A stretch of DNA of 64,000 bases, from the NCBI RefSeq assembly GCF_001580545.1, contig NZ_LRBG01000038.1, positions 186,001-250,000 of the forward strand. The letters are read 5' to 3'. The translations under genes and the position numbers were made by a program. Below, piece by piece: positions 9,128 to 16,505 of the stretch (position 1 is its first letter; every line of letters begins with the position of its first letter). A model generated the notes under the pieces. That model was not told the DNA's origin. It was given only the letters and a program-made list of their open reading frames with translations, and ran no database searches. Origin of the DNA: Paraburkholderia monticola (GTDB taxonomy: Bacteria; Pseudomonadota; Gammaproteobacteria; Burkholderiales; Burkholderiaceae).

Positions 9128-9898
9128 TCACTCGGTCAGCCCGAACACGAACGACTGCGAGTACGCGGCGCGCACCGGCGTGCCGCTTTCGGTATAGGGC
9201 TGGCAGGCGCCCGCATGCACGGCGGCGAGCGCTGCCTCGTCGAGCCGCGCGGAACCGCTGCTCGTTTGCAGCTGCGCCGTTTCGATGCGCCCGGTCACCC
9301 CGACGACGAAGCGCACGACGGCGGTGCCATGCTCGCCGCGCCGCTTCGAGACGTCGGGGTAGTCGGGCTTCGGAATCGAGCAGTCGACGTGCGACACGTT
9401 GCGCGGCTCGCTCGACGCGGGCAGCACCGGCTGGGCGGCGGGGGCCGATGCGGCCGACGGTGCGGCGGCCGTTGGAGCGGCGGCTTGCGGGGTGGCCTGC
9501 GGGGTGGCCGGTGGCGTGACGGGCTGCGCGGCGCTTTCGCGTGACGGCGATGGTGTCGGCGCCACCACGCTGCGCGGCACCTGTGCATGCGGTTGCGGCG
9601 CGGGCTTGACCCTGCGCACGGCGGGGCGCGTCACGGTCGGCGCGGGCGGAACGGCGGCGGCGGGTGTGGGCGGCGCGGCGGGCGCAACGACGGGAGCGGG
9701 AGGCTCGGGACTCAACAGCAACGCGGTGATGGTCCTCGGCTCGACTGGCCGCTCGACGATCCTGTGACGCGCGTTCAACGCGATGACGAGCAGCACCAGA
9801 TGCGCTGCGATCACGGCGCCCAGCACGATGGCCGCGCGACGGTAGCCGGCCGCGGCATGCGCAGGACTTGCAGGGTTCGCCATGGCAACTTGCAGCAT
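9128..9898 (-). CDS. tonB: TonB energy transducer
   Basis: Membrane anchor near the N-terminus (AAIVLGAVIAAHLVLLVIAL), a Pro/Ala-rich periplasmic spacer with Lys/Arg-Pro runs, and a C-terminal TonB domain (PKPDYPDVSKRRGEHGTAVVRF). The ATG at 9898 is chosen because a perfect GGAGGT lies 7 bases before it; ATGs at 9901 and 9919 are possible, and the latter has only a 2-base gap to GGAGGA. TonB contacts the TonB box of outer-membrane receptors. The operon is divergent from the beta-propeller gene, with a GGGA-N5-TCCC palindrome between them. Confidence 0.88.
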   Translation of the reverse strand: MLQVAMANPASPAHAAAGYRRAAIVLGAVIAAHLVLLVIALNARHRIVERPVEPRTITALLLSPEPPAPVVAPAAPPTPAAAVPPAPTVTRPAVRRVKPAPQPHAQVPRSVVAPTPSPSRESAAQPVTPPATPQATPQAAAPTAAAPSAASAPAAQPVLPASSEPRNVSHVDCSIPKPDYPDVSKRRGEHGTAVVRFVVGVTGRIETAQLQTSSGSARLDEAALAAVHAGACQPYTESGTPVRAAYSQSFVFGLTE

Positions 9899-9972
9899 CA
9901 TCGCCACCTCCGCGGTCATTGTCCTCCGGCGACCCTGCTTTTCAAACCCGCGACGGCCGGGGCGACGCAATT

Positions 9973-9987
9973 CGGGAAAATCTCCCG
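9973..9987. promoter_or_regulatory. GGGA-N5-TCCC palindrome between tonB and the beta-propeller gene
   Basis: CGGGAAAATCTCCCG has 5-base arms and a 5-base centre. The same architecture occurs twice at 14764-14800. It lies about 75 bases before tonB and 95 bases before the divergent gene at 10082, a typical operator position. The NarL-type regulator at 15823-16485 is a candidate binder because such regulators use short palindromes. Binding itself is inference. Confidence 0.5.
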
Positions 9988-10081
9988 CCCGATCCGCGTT
10001 GTCAAACAATCGCCCGGTGGGCTACCTTGAAACGATGACGCGAACTTTCGCGGCGCCGCAATGACAACACGGAGTACAACG

Positions 10082-11212
10082 ATGCTGGAGACACGGATTT
10101 CCCCCCGACCGCCACGCCGTTCCCTCGCGCTGGCCTGCGCGCTCGTACTGGGCGCGAGCGCGGCCGCGCATGCCGCAGCCGCGCCGCTCGCCTACGTGAC
10201 GAGCGAGAAGGCCGGCGTCGGCGTGATCGATCTCGATCAGATGACGCTCACGCAGACCTTTCCGGTCGGCGCGGACGGCCCGCGCGGCCTGAGCCTGAAT
10301 GCCGACGGCACGCGTTTGCTGGTCGCCAACAAGAACACGGACGATCTCGCGGTGATCGACACCGCCACGGGCAAGGTCGTCAAGCGCGTGAAGATCGGCA
10401 AAAACCCGGAATACGTGCGGGTGCGCAACGGCTATGCGTACGTGACGTACGAGCCCGGCGAGGACGGCGGCCCGCCGGGAGCGAAACCGGAGGGCAAGCC
10501 CGAGGCGAAGGGAGATAACAAGCCCGAGGCGAACGCTGGCGGCAAGCCCGGCGCGGACGACGACGACGCGAACAAGCCGCCCGCCGAAATCGCGATCATC
10601 GATATGAAAAACTGGCACGTGATTCGTTCGGTGACGAGCGGCCACGAAACCGAAGGCATCGAATTCTCGCGCGACGGCCAGATGATGCTGGTCACCAACG
10701 AAGGCGACGATACGGTGTCGGTCTATCACGCGCGCACCGGTGCGCCGATCCGGACCGTGAAGCTCGCGCCGGGTGGCCGGCCGCGCGGCATCCGGCTATC
10801 GCCGGACGGCAAACACTATGTGGTCACGCTGGAGTCGCTCAGCAAGTTGGTCGTGATCGACGCGCACACGTTCGAGGTGCTCAAGACCGTCGATACCAAG
10901 CTTGGGCCCTATGGCGTCGCGTACGGCCCGAACGGTCAGCGGCTGTTCGTGGCCGCCGCGCGTGACCAGACGGTGCAGGTCTTCGACGGCCACACCTACG
11001 AACACATCGCCGATGTGCCGGTCGGCAAGCGCTGCTGGCATTTCAGCTTCACGCCGGACGGCTCGAAGCTGATGGTCGCGTGCGGGCGCTCCGATGCGGT
11101 CTATGTGCTCGATGCGAAGAGCTATCAGCCGGTCAAGCAGATTGGCGATTTGCCGCTTGCATGGGGGATCGTGACCTATCCGCATAGTGATGGGTCGATT
11201 GAATCGCATTGA
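10082..11212 (+). CDS. PQQ-associated YVTN beta-propeller protein
   Basis: A 376-residue secreted protein: signal peptide to about AAHAAAA, then YVTN/NHL-type propeller repeats (LAYVTSEKAGVGVIDLD, GTRLLVANKNTDDLAVID, GKHYVVTLESLSKLVVID, GQRLFVAAARDQTVQVFD). It matches the family found beside PQQ-linked alcohol catabolism genes; its biochemical role is unknown. The ATG at 10082 has GGAG 7 bases upstream; an ATG at 10061 lacks a site. Odd feature: an insert of about 45 residues (around 120-165) rich in Gly, Pro, Lys, Glu and ending in DDDDANKPP, which breaks a propeller blade and could be an exposed, metal- or partner-binding loop. Confidence 0.8.
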   Translation: MLETRISPRPPRRSLALACALVLGASAAAHAAAAPLAYVTSEKAGVGVIDLDQMTLTQTFPVGADGPRGLSLNADGTRLLVANKNTDDLAVIDTATGKVVKRVKIGKNPEYVRVRNGYAYVTYEPGEDGGPPGAKPEGKPEAKGDNKPEANAGGKPGADDDDANKPPAEIAIIDMKNWHVIRSVTSGHETEGIEFSRDGQMMLVTNEGDDTVSVYHARTGAPIRTVKLAPGGRPRGIRLSPDGKHYVVTLESLSKLVVIDAHTFEVLKTVDTKLGPYGVAYGPNGQRLFVAAARDQTVQVFDGHTYEHIADVPVGKRCWHFSFTPDGSKLMVACGRSDAVYVLDAKSYQPVKQIGDLPLAWGIVTYPHSDGSIESH

Positions 11213-11245
11213 GCGTCGAGTCGCTTTCGGCCTACGCGAGCACCG

Positions 11246-11273
11246 CAAAAAGAAAGCCCCGCCGAAGCGGGGC
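11246..11273 (-). terminator. Rho-independent terminator for the minus-strand gene pair
   Basis: A GCCCCGC stem with TTCG loop and GCGGGGC partner (11256-11273), followed on the minus strand by TTTCTTTTTG. It ends transcription of the 12069-11357 pair. Without a T-run on the plus strand it would be weaker for the converging beta-propeller gene. Confidence 0.85.
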
Positions 11274-11356
11274 CCACGGGTACGTGCGAGCGAGAACGTT
11301 TTTGATCGAGACGTTACGCGAGGATCGACGTCGTTTTGTCGGCAGCGGGGGCGTTT

Positions 11357-11704
11357 TTATGGTGCGTCGCCGCTGAATTTGCGTTCGATCAGATAGACAT
11401 CGACCCCGGACATGGAGCACTCGACGGACGACGCGCTGTTGACGGTGATAACGTGAAACTCGCGGCCGGCCCGGGAATGGAGAACGATCTCAAACACCTG
11501 TCTGTAGAGATCCTTACCGGTTTTCTCGAACGAGACCGGCGTCGCTCTCGTTCGGGACTCGTCAAAATCTCCGGCTTTCACAAGCCCCGCGTTCTGGAGC
11601 GTTACCTCTGCCATGGCGACCGGCCAGCTCTTGCACGGAAGCCCCGGTGGGCGCGCGAAGCCGAAAGCTGGCACGAGGAGAAAAACCGCACACAGGCGCC
11701 GCAT
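11357..11704 (-). CDS. Small exported protein, candidate immunity partner of the Tlde1-like protein
   Basis: A 115-residue protein with a signal peptide (MRRLCAVFLLVPAFGFARP) and a short mature domain containing Cys24 and Cys96. I recognise no enzyme family. Its start codon overlaps the stop of the upstream DUF2778 gene (TGATG). Known Tlde1 toxins act on peptidoglycan in the periplasm and are neutralised by periplasmic immunity proteins encoded next to them. Position, size and export signal fit that role, which is inference. The terminator at 11246-11273 ends the unit. Confidence 0.6.
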   Translation of the reverse strand: MRRLCAVFLLVPAFGFARPPGLPCKSWPVAMAEVTLQNAGLVKAGDFDESRTRATPVSFEKTGKDLYRQVFEIVLHSRAGREFHVITVNSASSVECSMSGVDVYLIERKFSGDAP

Positions 11705-12069
11705 CAGTAGACGACCTCCAGCGTATGGTCGCCGCTGTTCCATATCTGCGTCCGGACCGTCGAGCGTTCGATAATGCAACCGTTCGACGCCTCGCCCGGT
11801 TGTGCGATGCTGTCGCCGTGGATAAGGAACCCGTCGCGGCCGTAGGTGTGCGTCCCGTTGATCGGCGTCAGTCGCAAGACATTTCCGCCCGCGTGCCGGT
11901 GCGTGAAGGGAGCGCCGATCCGGTATGTTCCGCGCGGAATGGGTCCGATGTTCGAAACTCCCTCTTTGCTCGGATTGTTTTTTCCGGCGCCCTTGCCTGA
12001 GTATCCGAGCTCGATAAACGTCGCGTCGTGATAAAGCCGTCCCGTCGATTGCTCGTATCTCCAAACCAT
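11704..12069 (-). CDS. DUF2778 / Tlde1-like L,D-transpeptidase-type protein (putative type VI effector)
   Basis: A 121-residue protein starting MVWRYEQSTG. The ATG at 12069 has GAGGT 6 bases upstream. Motifs GYSGKGAGKNNP, NIGPIPRGTYRIG and IHGDSIAQPGEASNGCII, with His84 and Cys98, give the YkuD-like His/Cys catalytic arrangement of Tlde1 effectors, which cleave or exchange peptidoglycan tetrapeptides. It has no signal peptide, as expected for a type VI secretion cargo. No vgrG, PAAR or type VI genes are in the window, so it is an orphan pair with the gene that follows. Its surroundings (11300-12260) are clearly more AT-rich than the flanks, suggesting acquisition. Confidence 0.72.
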   Translation of the reverse strand: MVWRYEQSTGRLYHDATFIELGYSGKGAGKNNPSKEGVSNIGPIPRGTYRIGAPFTHRHAGGNVLRLTPINGTHTYGRDGFLIHGDSIAQPGEASNGCIIERSTVRTQIWNSGDHTLEVVY

Positions 12070-12308
12070 ATACAGACCTCGATCATTTAAATTTGGAGTC
12101 CATTTTAACTCGTTGTTTTGATGGCTAATTTTTGGGATGGAACGACCCGTTCTCTCTGGCAGGCCAGCGAAGTGCATCTCGAATACGGACAAAGACATAG
12201 GTATGTCGACGATCTATTTGATGTCGCTGCCGAAATCGACAGCGAGCAAATAATGACCGTGCGACAGGCTGTCCGTACATGGGCGATGGCCCAAAATCTC
12301 AAACCCCG

Positions 12309-14672
12309 CTACTTCCACGCATACCTCATCCCCACCCAGAAACTCCTCGGCGCCCCCGGTCCAACGAACTGCTCGTTGACCGGGCTCGTGCCATTGAACG
12401 TGCCCCCCGGTCCGGTAAAGAAGTTCTCCCCGAGCGCACCAAAGCTCGCATAGCGCTTGTCGAGCAGATTCGTCACCGAGGCGAACACCTGAAGCTGCTT
12501 GGTCACGTTGTAAGCCGTGTCCATATCGATCAGCAGATAGCCGGAGATCTTGCCATTCACGTCCTGGTTGTTCTCGTCACCCTGCGCATAGATGCTGCCG
12601 CGCCACGTCAGGTTCGTGCCGATCCGCCATTTCGCGGTGGCCGCGTAATCGAGCCGCAGCTTGACGGTCGTCGCCGGAATGCTCGGAATGTGATCGCCGG
12701 GCCGCACGGTGATGTTGCCGTTCGCGTCGGCGTTCGAATTGCTGGGGCTGCTCTCGACCCACGTCGACTGGTAGGTCGCGTCGACGTAGCTATAGCTGCC
12801 GGTCACGGTGAGCGGACCGTACTTCGTTTGGCCAGCCAGTTCGACGCCTTGCCGGCGCGTGCGCCCGACGTTCTGGAAAAAGCCCTGCGAACTGCCCGCG
12901 CCGCTGCTGCTGATGAACTGGATGTCGTTGTCGAGCGTCGTGCTATAGGCCGCGGCGCTCCATGTCGTGTTGGCGCCGATCTTGCCGCGCGCGCCGATTT
13001 CATAGGTCTTCGAAATGACCGGCTGCAACGACGGATCGGAGATGAAGTCGTTCGGCAGCGAACACGGCGCGTTCGGATCGGCGCAGGCCAGCTCGATCGC
13101 GGTCGGCGAACGCATGCCCTCGTTGTAGGTCGCGTAGGCGGTCAGCGAAGGCGTCGGGTTCCAGTTGATGCCGATCGCCGGGTTGAAGCGCGAGAACGTA
13201 TGGTGGCCGTCGAGCTGCGGCTGCGTGCCGGTCTCATCGCCGATCGTCGCGTCGGCCCAGTTGTAGCGGCCCGACAGGGTCAGCGCCCACTGCGGCGTGA
13301 TGGAGAGCGTGTCGGTCAGGTAGATGCCGTAGTTCGTGTTGTGCGTGTTCGCGTCGGTCTGCAGCGTGTAATTGCCGATGCCCACCGTCGCGCGCGAATC
13401 GGTGAACGCCGCGTCCTGCGACGACTGCGTGAAGCGCGAATCGGCGGCATCGACGGCCATACCCGCGACGAACTGGTTCTTCATGCCGCCGAGCTTGCCG
13501 AGCAGCGTCAGTTGCAGGCTCGCGCCGTAGCTGTCGGTCGACACGGTCGACTGCACGTTGGTCGCCTGCAACGTGTCGACGTTGCCGTCGTCGTCGATCG
13601 TGCCGAAGTCGTCGTTGACGTTGCTGCTGGTGTTGGTGTTGCGAAAGTGCCGGTAGTACGCGTTGCCGCTCAGCTCGACGTTGTCGTTGAAGTAATGATC
13701 GCCCGAGAGTGTCAGGTAGGCGACGTCGTTCTGATTCTGATCGGGATACGTGTACGGTTGCGCGGGGTTGTTGAGGAACGAGCGCGGAATGGTTTGCGTG
13801 CCGTGCAGATCGTTGTCCGCGCCGCCGGCCGACAACGACAGTGTCGTATCGGCGTCGGTATAGCGCAGCTTGCCGAACGCCTGGCGGATGCGGCTTTCGT
13901 TCTGCTGGGCCCAGCCGTTGTCGTTCAATGCGTTGGCGGTGAAGTAGTAGTCGAGGTTCTGGCCGATCGTGCCGCCCTGTTCGACCTGAGCGGCCTTGCG
14001 ACCCCACGAGCCGCCCTGTATTTCGGCTTCGCCGATCGGGTCGTCCTTGCCGTTCTTCGTCGTGATCGACAGCGCGCCGCCGAGCGTGTTGAAGCCGAAG
14101 GTCGGATTCGAGCCGGGGATCAGCTGAATCGTGTCGATCGCCTGTTGCGGTAGCAGGTCCCAGTTCACCACGTCGCCGAACGGCTCGTTCACGCGCACGC
14201 CGTCGACGAACACCGACAGACCCTGCGGCGTGCCCAGGAGCGGCGACGCGGTAAAGCCGCGATAGAACAGGTTCATCTGATACGGATTGCCTTGCGCGTC
14301 GGAGATGGTGACGCTCGGCAGATTCGCCGCGAGGTAGTCGCTGAGCGTCTGACGGTTCTGCTGTTCGAGCTTCGCCGCGTGGACCGTCTGCACGTTGGCC
14401 GGCACCAGCGGGAGCGGCGTGCCGATGCCGAGCAGTGGCGTAGTGCCGACGATGACGATCGGCGCGAGGACCGTGGTGGGTGTCGTGCCGCTGTTGGCGT
14501 TGGTATCGGCTGCGGCCGAAGAAGCCGGGGCCGGCGCCGACGCCGCGACGGGAGCCTCCGCCTGCGCCCATACCGTCGTGGACAAACCGGCCAACGCGCC
14601 GCCGACGCAGAAGGTGATGCCGGCACGCCGCTGAAGCCGGCGTTTGCGGCGTGCCTGGGTTCGCATGCTCAT
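12309..14672 (-). CDS. TonB-dependent outer-membrane receptor
   Basis: A 787-residue receptor: signal peptide to about VWAQ, plug domain (QNRQTLSDYLAANLPSV ... LFYRGFTASP ... GVRVNEPFGD ... GFNTLGGALSITTKNG) and a 22-stranded barrel ending in the aromatic WVGMRYAWK. The start is the ATG preceded by GGAG. A TonB-box-like segment precedes the plug. The ligand is not deducible, but the setting among tonB-exbBD, PQQ genes and lanthanide-type dehydrogenases makes a metal-chelate (lanthanide) importer a good candidate. It is divergent from the histidine kinase, and two palindromes lie between them. Confidence 0.88.
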   Translation of the reverse strand: MSMRTQARRKRRLQRRAGITFCVGGALAGLSTTVWAQAEAPVAASAPAPASSAAADTNANSGTTPTTVLAPIVIVGTTPLLGIGTPLPLVPANVQTVHAAKLEQQNRQTLSDYLAANLPSVTISDAQGNPYQMNLFYRGFTASPLLGTPQGLSVFVDGVRVNEPFGDVVNWDLLPQQAIDTIQLIPGSNPTFGFNTLGGALSITTKNGKDDPIGEAEIQGGSWGRKAAQVEQGGTIGQNLDYYFTANALNDNGWAQQNESRIRQAFGKLRYTDADTTLSLSAGGADNDLHGTQTIPRSFLNNPAQPYTYPDQNQNDVAYLTLSGDHYFNDNVELSGNAYYRHFRNTNTSSNVNDDFGTIDDDGNVDTLQATNVQSTVSTDSYGASLQLTLLGKLGGMKNQFVAGMAVDAADSRFTQSSQDAAFTDSRATVGIGNYTLQTDANTHNTNYGIYLTDTLSITPQWALTLSGRYNWADATIGDETGTQPQLDGHHTFSRFNPAIGINWNPTPSLTAYATYNEGMRSPTAIELACADPNAPCSLPNDFISDPSLQPVISKTYEIGARGKIGANTTWSAAAYSTTLDNDIQFISSSGAGSSQGFFQNVGRTRRQGVELAGQTKYGPLTVTGSYSYVDATYQSTWVESSPSNSNADANGNITVRPGDHIPSIPATTVKLRLDYAATAKWRIGTNLTWRGSIYAQGDENNQDVNGKISGYLLIDMDTAYNVTKQLQVFASVTNLLDKRYASFGALGENFFTGPGGTFNGTSPVNEQFVGPGAPRSFWVGMRYAWK

Positions 14673-14763
14673 CGTCGTTGTCTCCTGCCGGCTCGTTTTG
14701 CTGCGCGCGTCGCGCGTCGTTTGACGTTGAGGTAAAGCTTCGCATACGCATCTGTAAGCGGCA

Positions 14764-14800
14764 CGGGAGCTTTTCCCGATCTGCCAGGGAAGCGTTCCCA
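14764..14800. promoter_or_regulatory. Two tandem GGGA-N5-TCCC palindromes (putative operators)
   Basis: CGGGAGCTTTTCCCG (14764-14778) and GGGAAGCGTTCCC (14787-14799) have centres 22 bases apart, about two helical turns, so two dimers would bind the same DNA face. They lie in the 182-base gap between the receptor (start 14672) and the histidine kinase (start 14855). The same motif is at 9973-9987. Confidence 0.55.
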
Positions 14801-14854
14801 AAACCCACGCAAAAACCCGCTGCGCGTCCCGGCGCTGAGTAGAATGCAAACGTC

Positions 14855-15853
14855 ATGTCAAGCGAACCGATCCAATCATCTGCCGCGAGCCAGGCGCCGC
14901 CATCGTCGACGATATGGCGCGATCTCGGCTGCGTCCTCGCGGTGACCGTGCTCGCGGCCGCGCTCGGCGCCACGTTCGATCTCAGCGAGAAGGCCTACCG
15001 CTTCACGCGCGGCATGGAGCGCTTCCAGCTCGACGAATTGCCGGGCACGCTGCTGGTGCTGTCGATCGCGATGGCCTGGTTTGCGTGGCGCCGCTATCTC
15101 GACGCGCGCCGCGAAGTGCGCCATCGTCGCATGCTCGAGGAACAGGCCGAACGGCTGCTCGCCGACAACCGGCGTCTCGCCAGCCAGGCGTTGCAGGCGC
15201 AGGAACTGGAGCGCCGCCATCTCGCGCGCGAGCTGCACGACGAACTCGGTCAATACCTGAACGCGATCTCGCTCGACGCCGCGCGCATTCGCGATCTGTC
15301 GAGCGAGCGCGAGCCGGAGATTCATCGCATCGCGCTTCAACTGATGCAGAGCGCGACGCACGTGTACCGCGAGATCGGCGGCATGATCCGCCGTCTGCGG
15401 CCGATCGGTCTCGACGAATTCGGCTTGCCGAGCGCGCTCGAACATTGCGTCGAGGGCTGGCGCGAGCGCCTGCCCGAGGCGTCGTTCTCGGTGACGATCG
15501 AAGGGGATTTCAGCGGTCTCAGCGATGCGTTGACGATCACGCTGTACCGGCTCGTGCAGGAAGGACTGACGAACGTGTCGAAGTTCGCGCGCCGCTCGCG
15601 CGTCGAAGTGTTCATGGTGCGCGCGCCGCGTGAAGACAACGGCGCACAGATCGACGAGATCGTCGTCACGATGGCCGACGACGGCCCCGGCACCGATCTG
15701 ACGAAGCCGCGCACAGGACTGGGATTGATCGGCATGCGCGAGCGCGTCGAGGCGCTCGGCGGCGAGTTTCACGTCGCGAGCGAGCCGCAGGGCGGTTTTC
15801 TATTCTGCGCGCGCGTGCCCGCTCATGCGGGACTGGCCGAGCCCGTGAACTGA
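14855..15853 (+). CDS. Sensor histidine kinase, NarL-type (HisKA_3)
   Basis: A 332-residue kinase. Two membrane helices (about residues 24-42 and 62-78) flank a periplasmic loop of only about 20 residues; then a coiled-coil linker, HisKA_3 box with phospho-acceptor His128 (LARELHDELGQYLN) and a HATPase domain (VVTMADDGPGTD, TGLGLIGMRERVEALGG). The tiny loop means the signal is likely sensed in the membrane or by a partner. Its last 31 bases overlap the end of the converging response regulator gene, its probable partner. It starts 182 bases from the divergent TonB receptor. Confidence 0.87.
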   Translation: MSSEPIQSSAASQAPPSSTIWRDLGCVLAVTVLAAALGATFDLSEKAYRFTRGMERFQLDELPGTLLVLSIAMAWFAWRRYLDARREVRHRRMLEEQAERLLADNRRLASQALQAQELERRHLARELHDELGQYLNAISLDAARIRDLSSEREPEIHRIALQLMQSATHVYREIGGMIRRLRPIGLDEFGLPSALEHCVEGWRERLPEASFSVTIEGDFSGLSDALTITLYRLVQEGLTNVSKFARRSRVEVFMVRAPREDNGAQIDEIVVTMADDGPGTDLTKPRTGLGLIGMRERVEALGGEFHVASEPQGGFLFCARVPAHAGLAEPVN

Positions 15854-16485
15854 AGTCCGAGGCGGCTTGCCATCTGCGCGAGCTGCACGCCGTTGTCGGC
15901 GCCGAACTTCTGGCGAATCACCGATTGATGATTGGCCACCGTCTTCTGACTCAAGCCGAGCTTCTCGGCGATGCTCGGCAATGTATAGCCCTGCACGAGC
16001 AGCCGCAGCACCTCGAACTCGCGCGCCGACAACTGACGCCCCGGCGGCCCTTCGTTGAACGCGGTGCGCAGCGCGAGCGCCTGCGAGACGTCCGGGCTCA
16101 GATAGCCGGCGCGCCGGGCGATGCTGCGCACCGCTTCGACCAGCACGTCCGGCGCGCTCGCCTTGGTCACGTAACCGAGCGCGCCGGCGTCGAGCGCGCG
16201 GCGCACGAAGATCGATTCCTCATGCACGCTGAAGATCAACACGCGCGCGTCCGGCTCGCGCGCGAGCATGCGCCGCATCGCTTCGATGCCGCTCGCGCCC
16301 GGCAGCGAGACGTCCATCACGACCACGTCGGGCCGCAGCGCGCAAAAACGCTGGTAGGCCTGCGCGGCGTCGCCGGCTTCGCCGCACACCTCGACGTCGG
16401 CGCTCAGTTCGAGCAGACGCCGGTAGCCTTCGCGCACGACCGCATGGTCGTCGACGAGCAGAACGGAGATCGTGTCGGCACTCAT
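15823..16485 (-). CDS. NarL/FixJ-type response regulator
   Basis: A 220-residue regulator: receiver domain with acidic pocket Asp12-Asp13 and phospho-acceptor Asp58 (VVVMDVSLPG), then a LuxR-type helix-turn-helix (SAREFEVLRLLVQGYTLPSIAEKLGLSQKTVANH). It follows pqqE by 20 bases on the same strand, so it may be transcribed at the end of the fhc-pqq operon, yet it converges on its probable kinase with a 31-base tail overlap. LuxR-type regulators of this kind (AgmR/ExaE, PedR2) control PQQ alcohol dehydrogenases in pseudomonads, which fits the setting. Confidence 0.87.
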   Translation of the reverse strand: MSADTISVLLVDDHAVVREGYRRLLELSADVEVCGEAGDAAQAYQRFCALRPDVVVMDVSLPGASGIEAMRRMLAREPDARVLIFSVHEESIFVRRALDAGALGYVTKASAPDVLVEAVRSIARRAGYLSPDVSQALALRTAFNEGPPGRQLSAREFEVLRLLVQGYTLPSIAEKLGLSQKTVANHQSVIRQKFGADNGVQLAQMASRLGLQFTGSASPA

Positions 16486-16505
16486 GATTGGGCTCCGGGG
16501 GATGC

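Noticed and set aside
12105..12302. Small frames in the AT-richer gap upstream of the Tlde1-like gene
   Set aside because: Short, Cys/Ser-rich, no ribosome site; the DUF2778 start at 12069 has a good site of its own.
12279..14153. A 624-codon plus-strand open frame
   Set aside because: It mirrors the TonB receptor gene; composition is Arg/Val-rich without domains.
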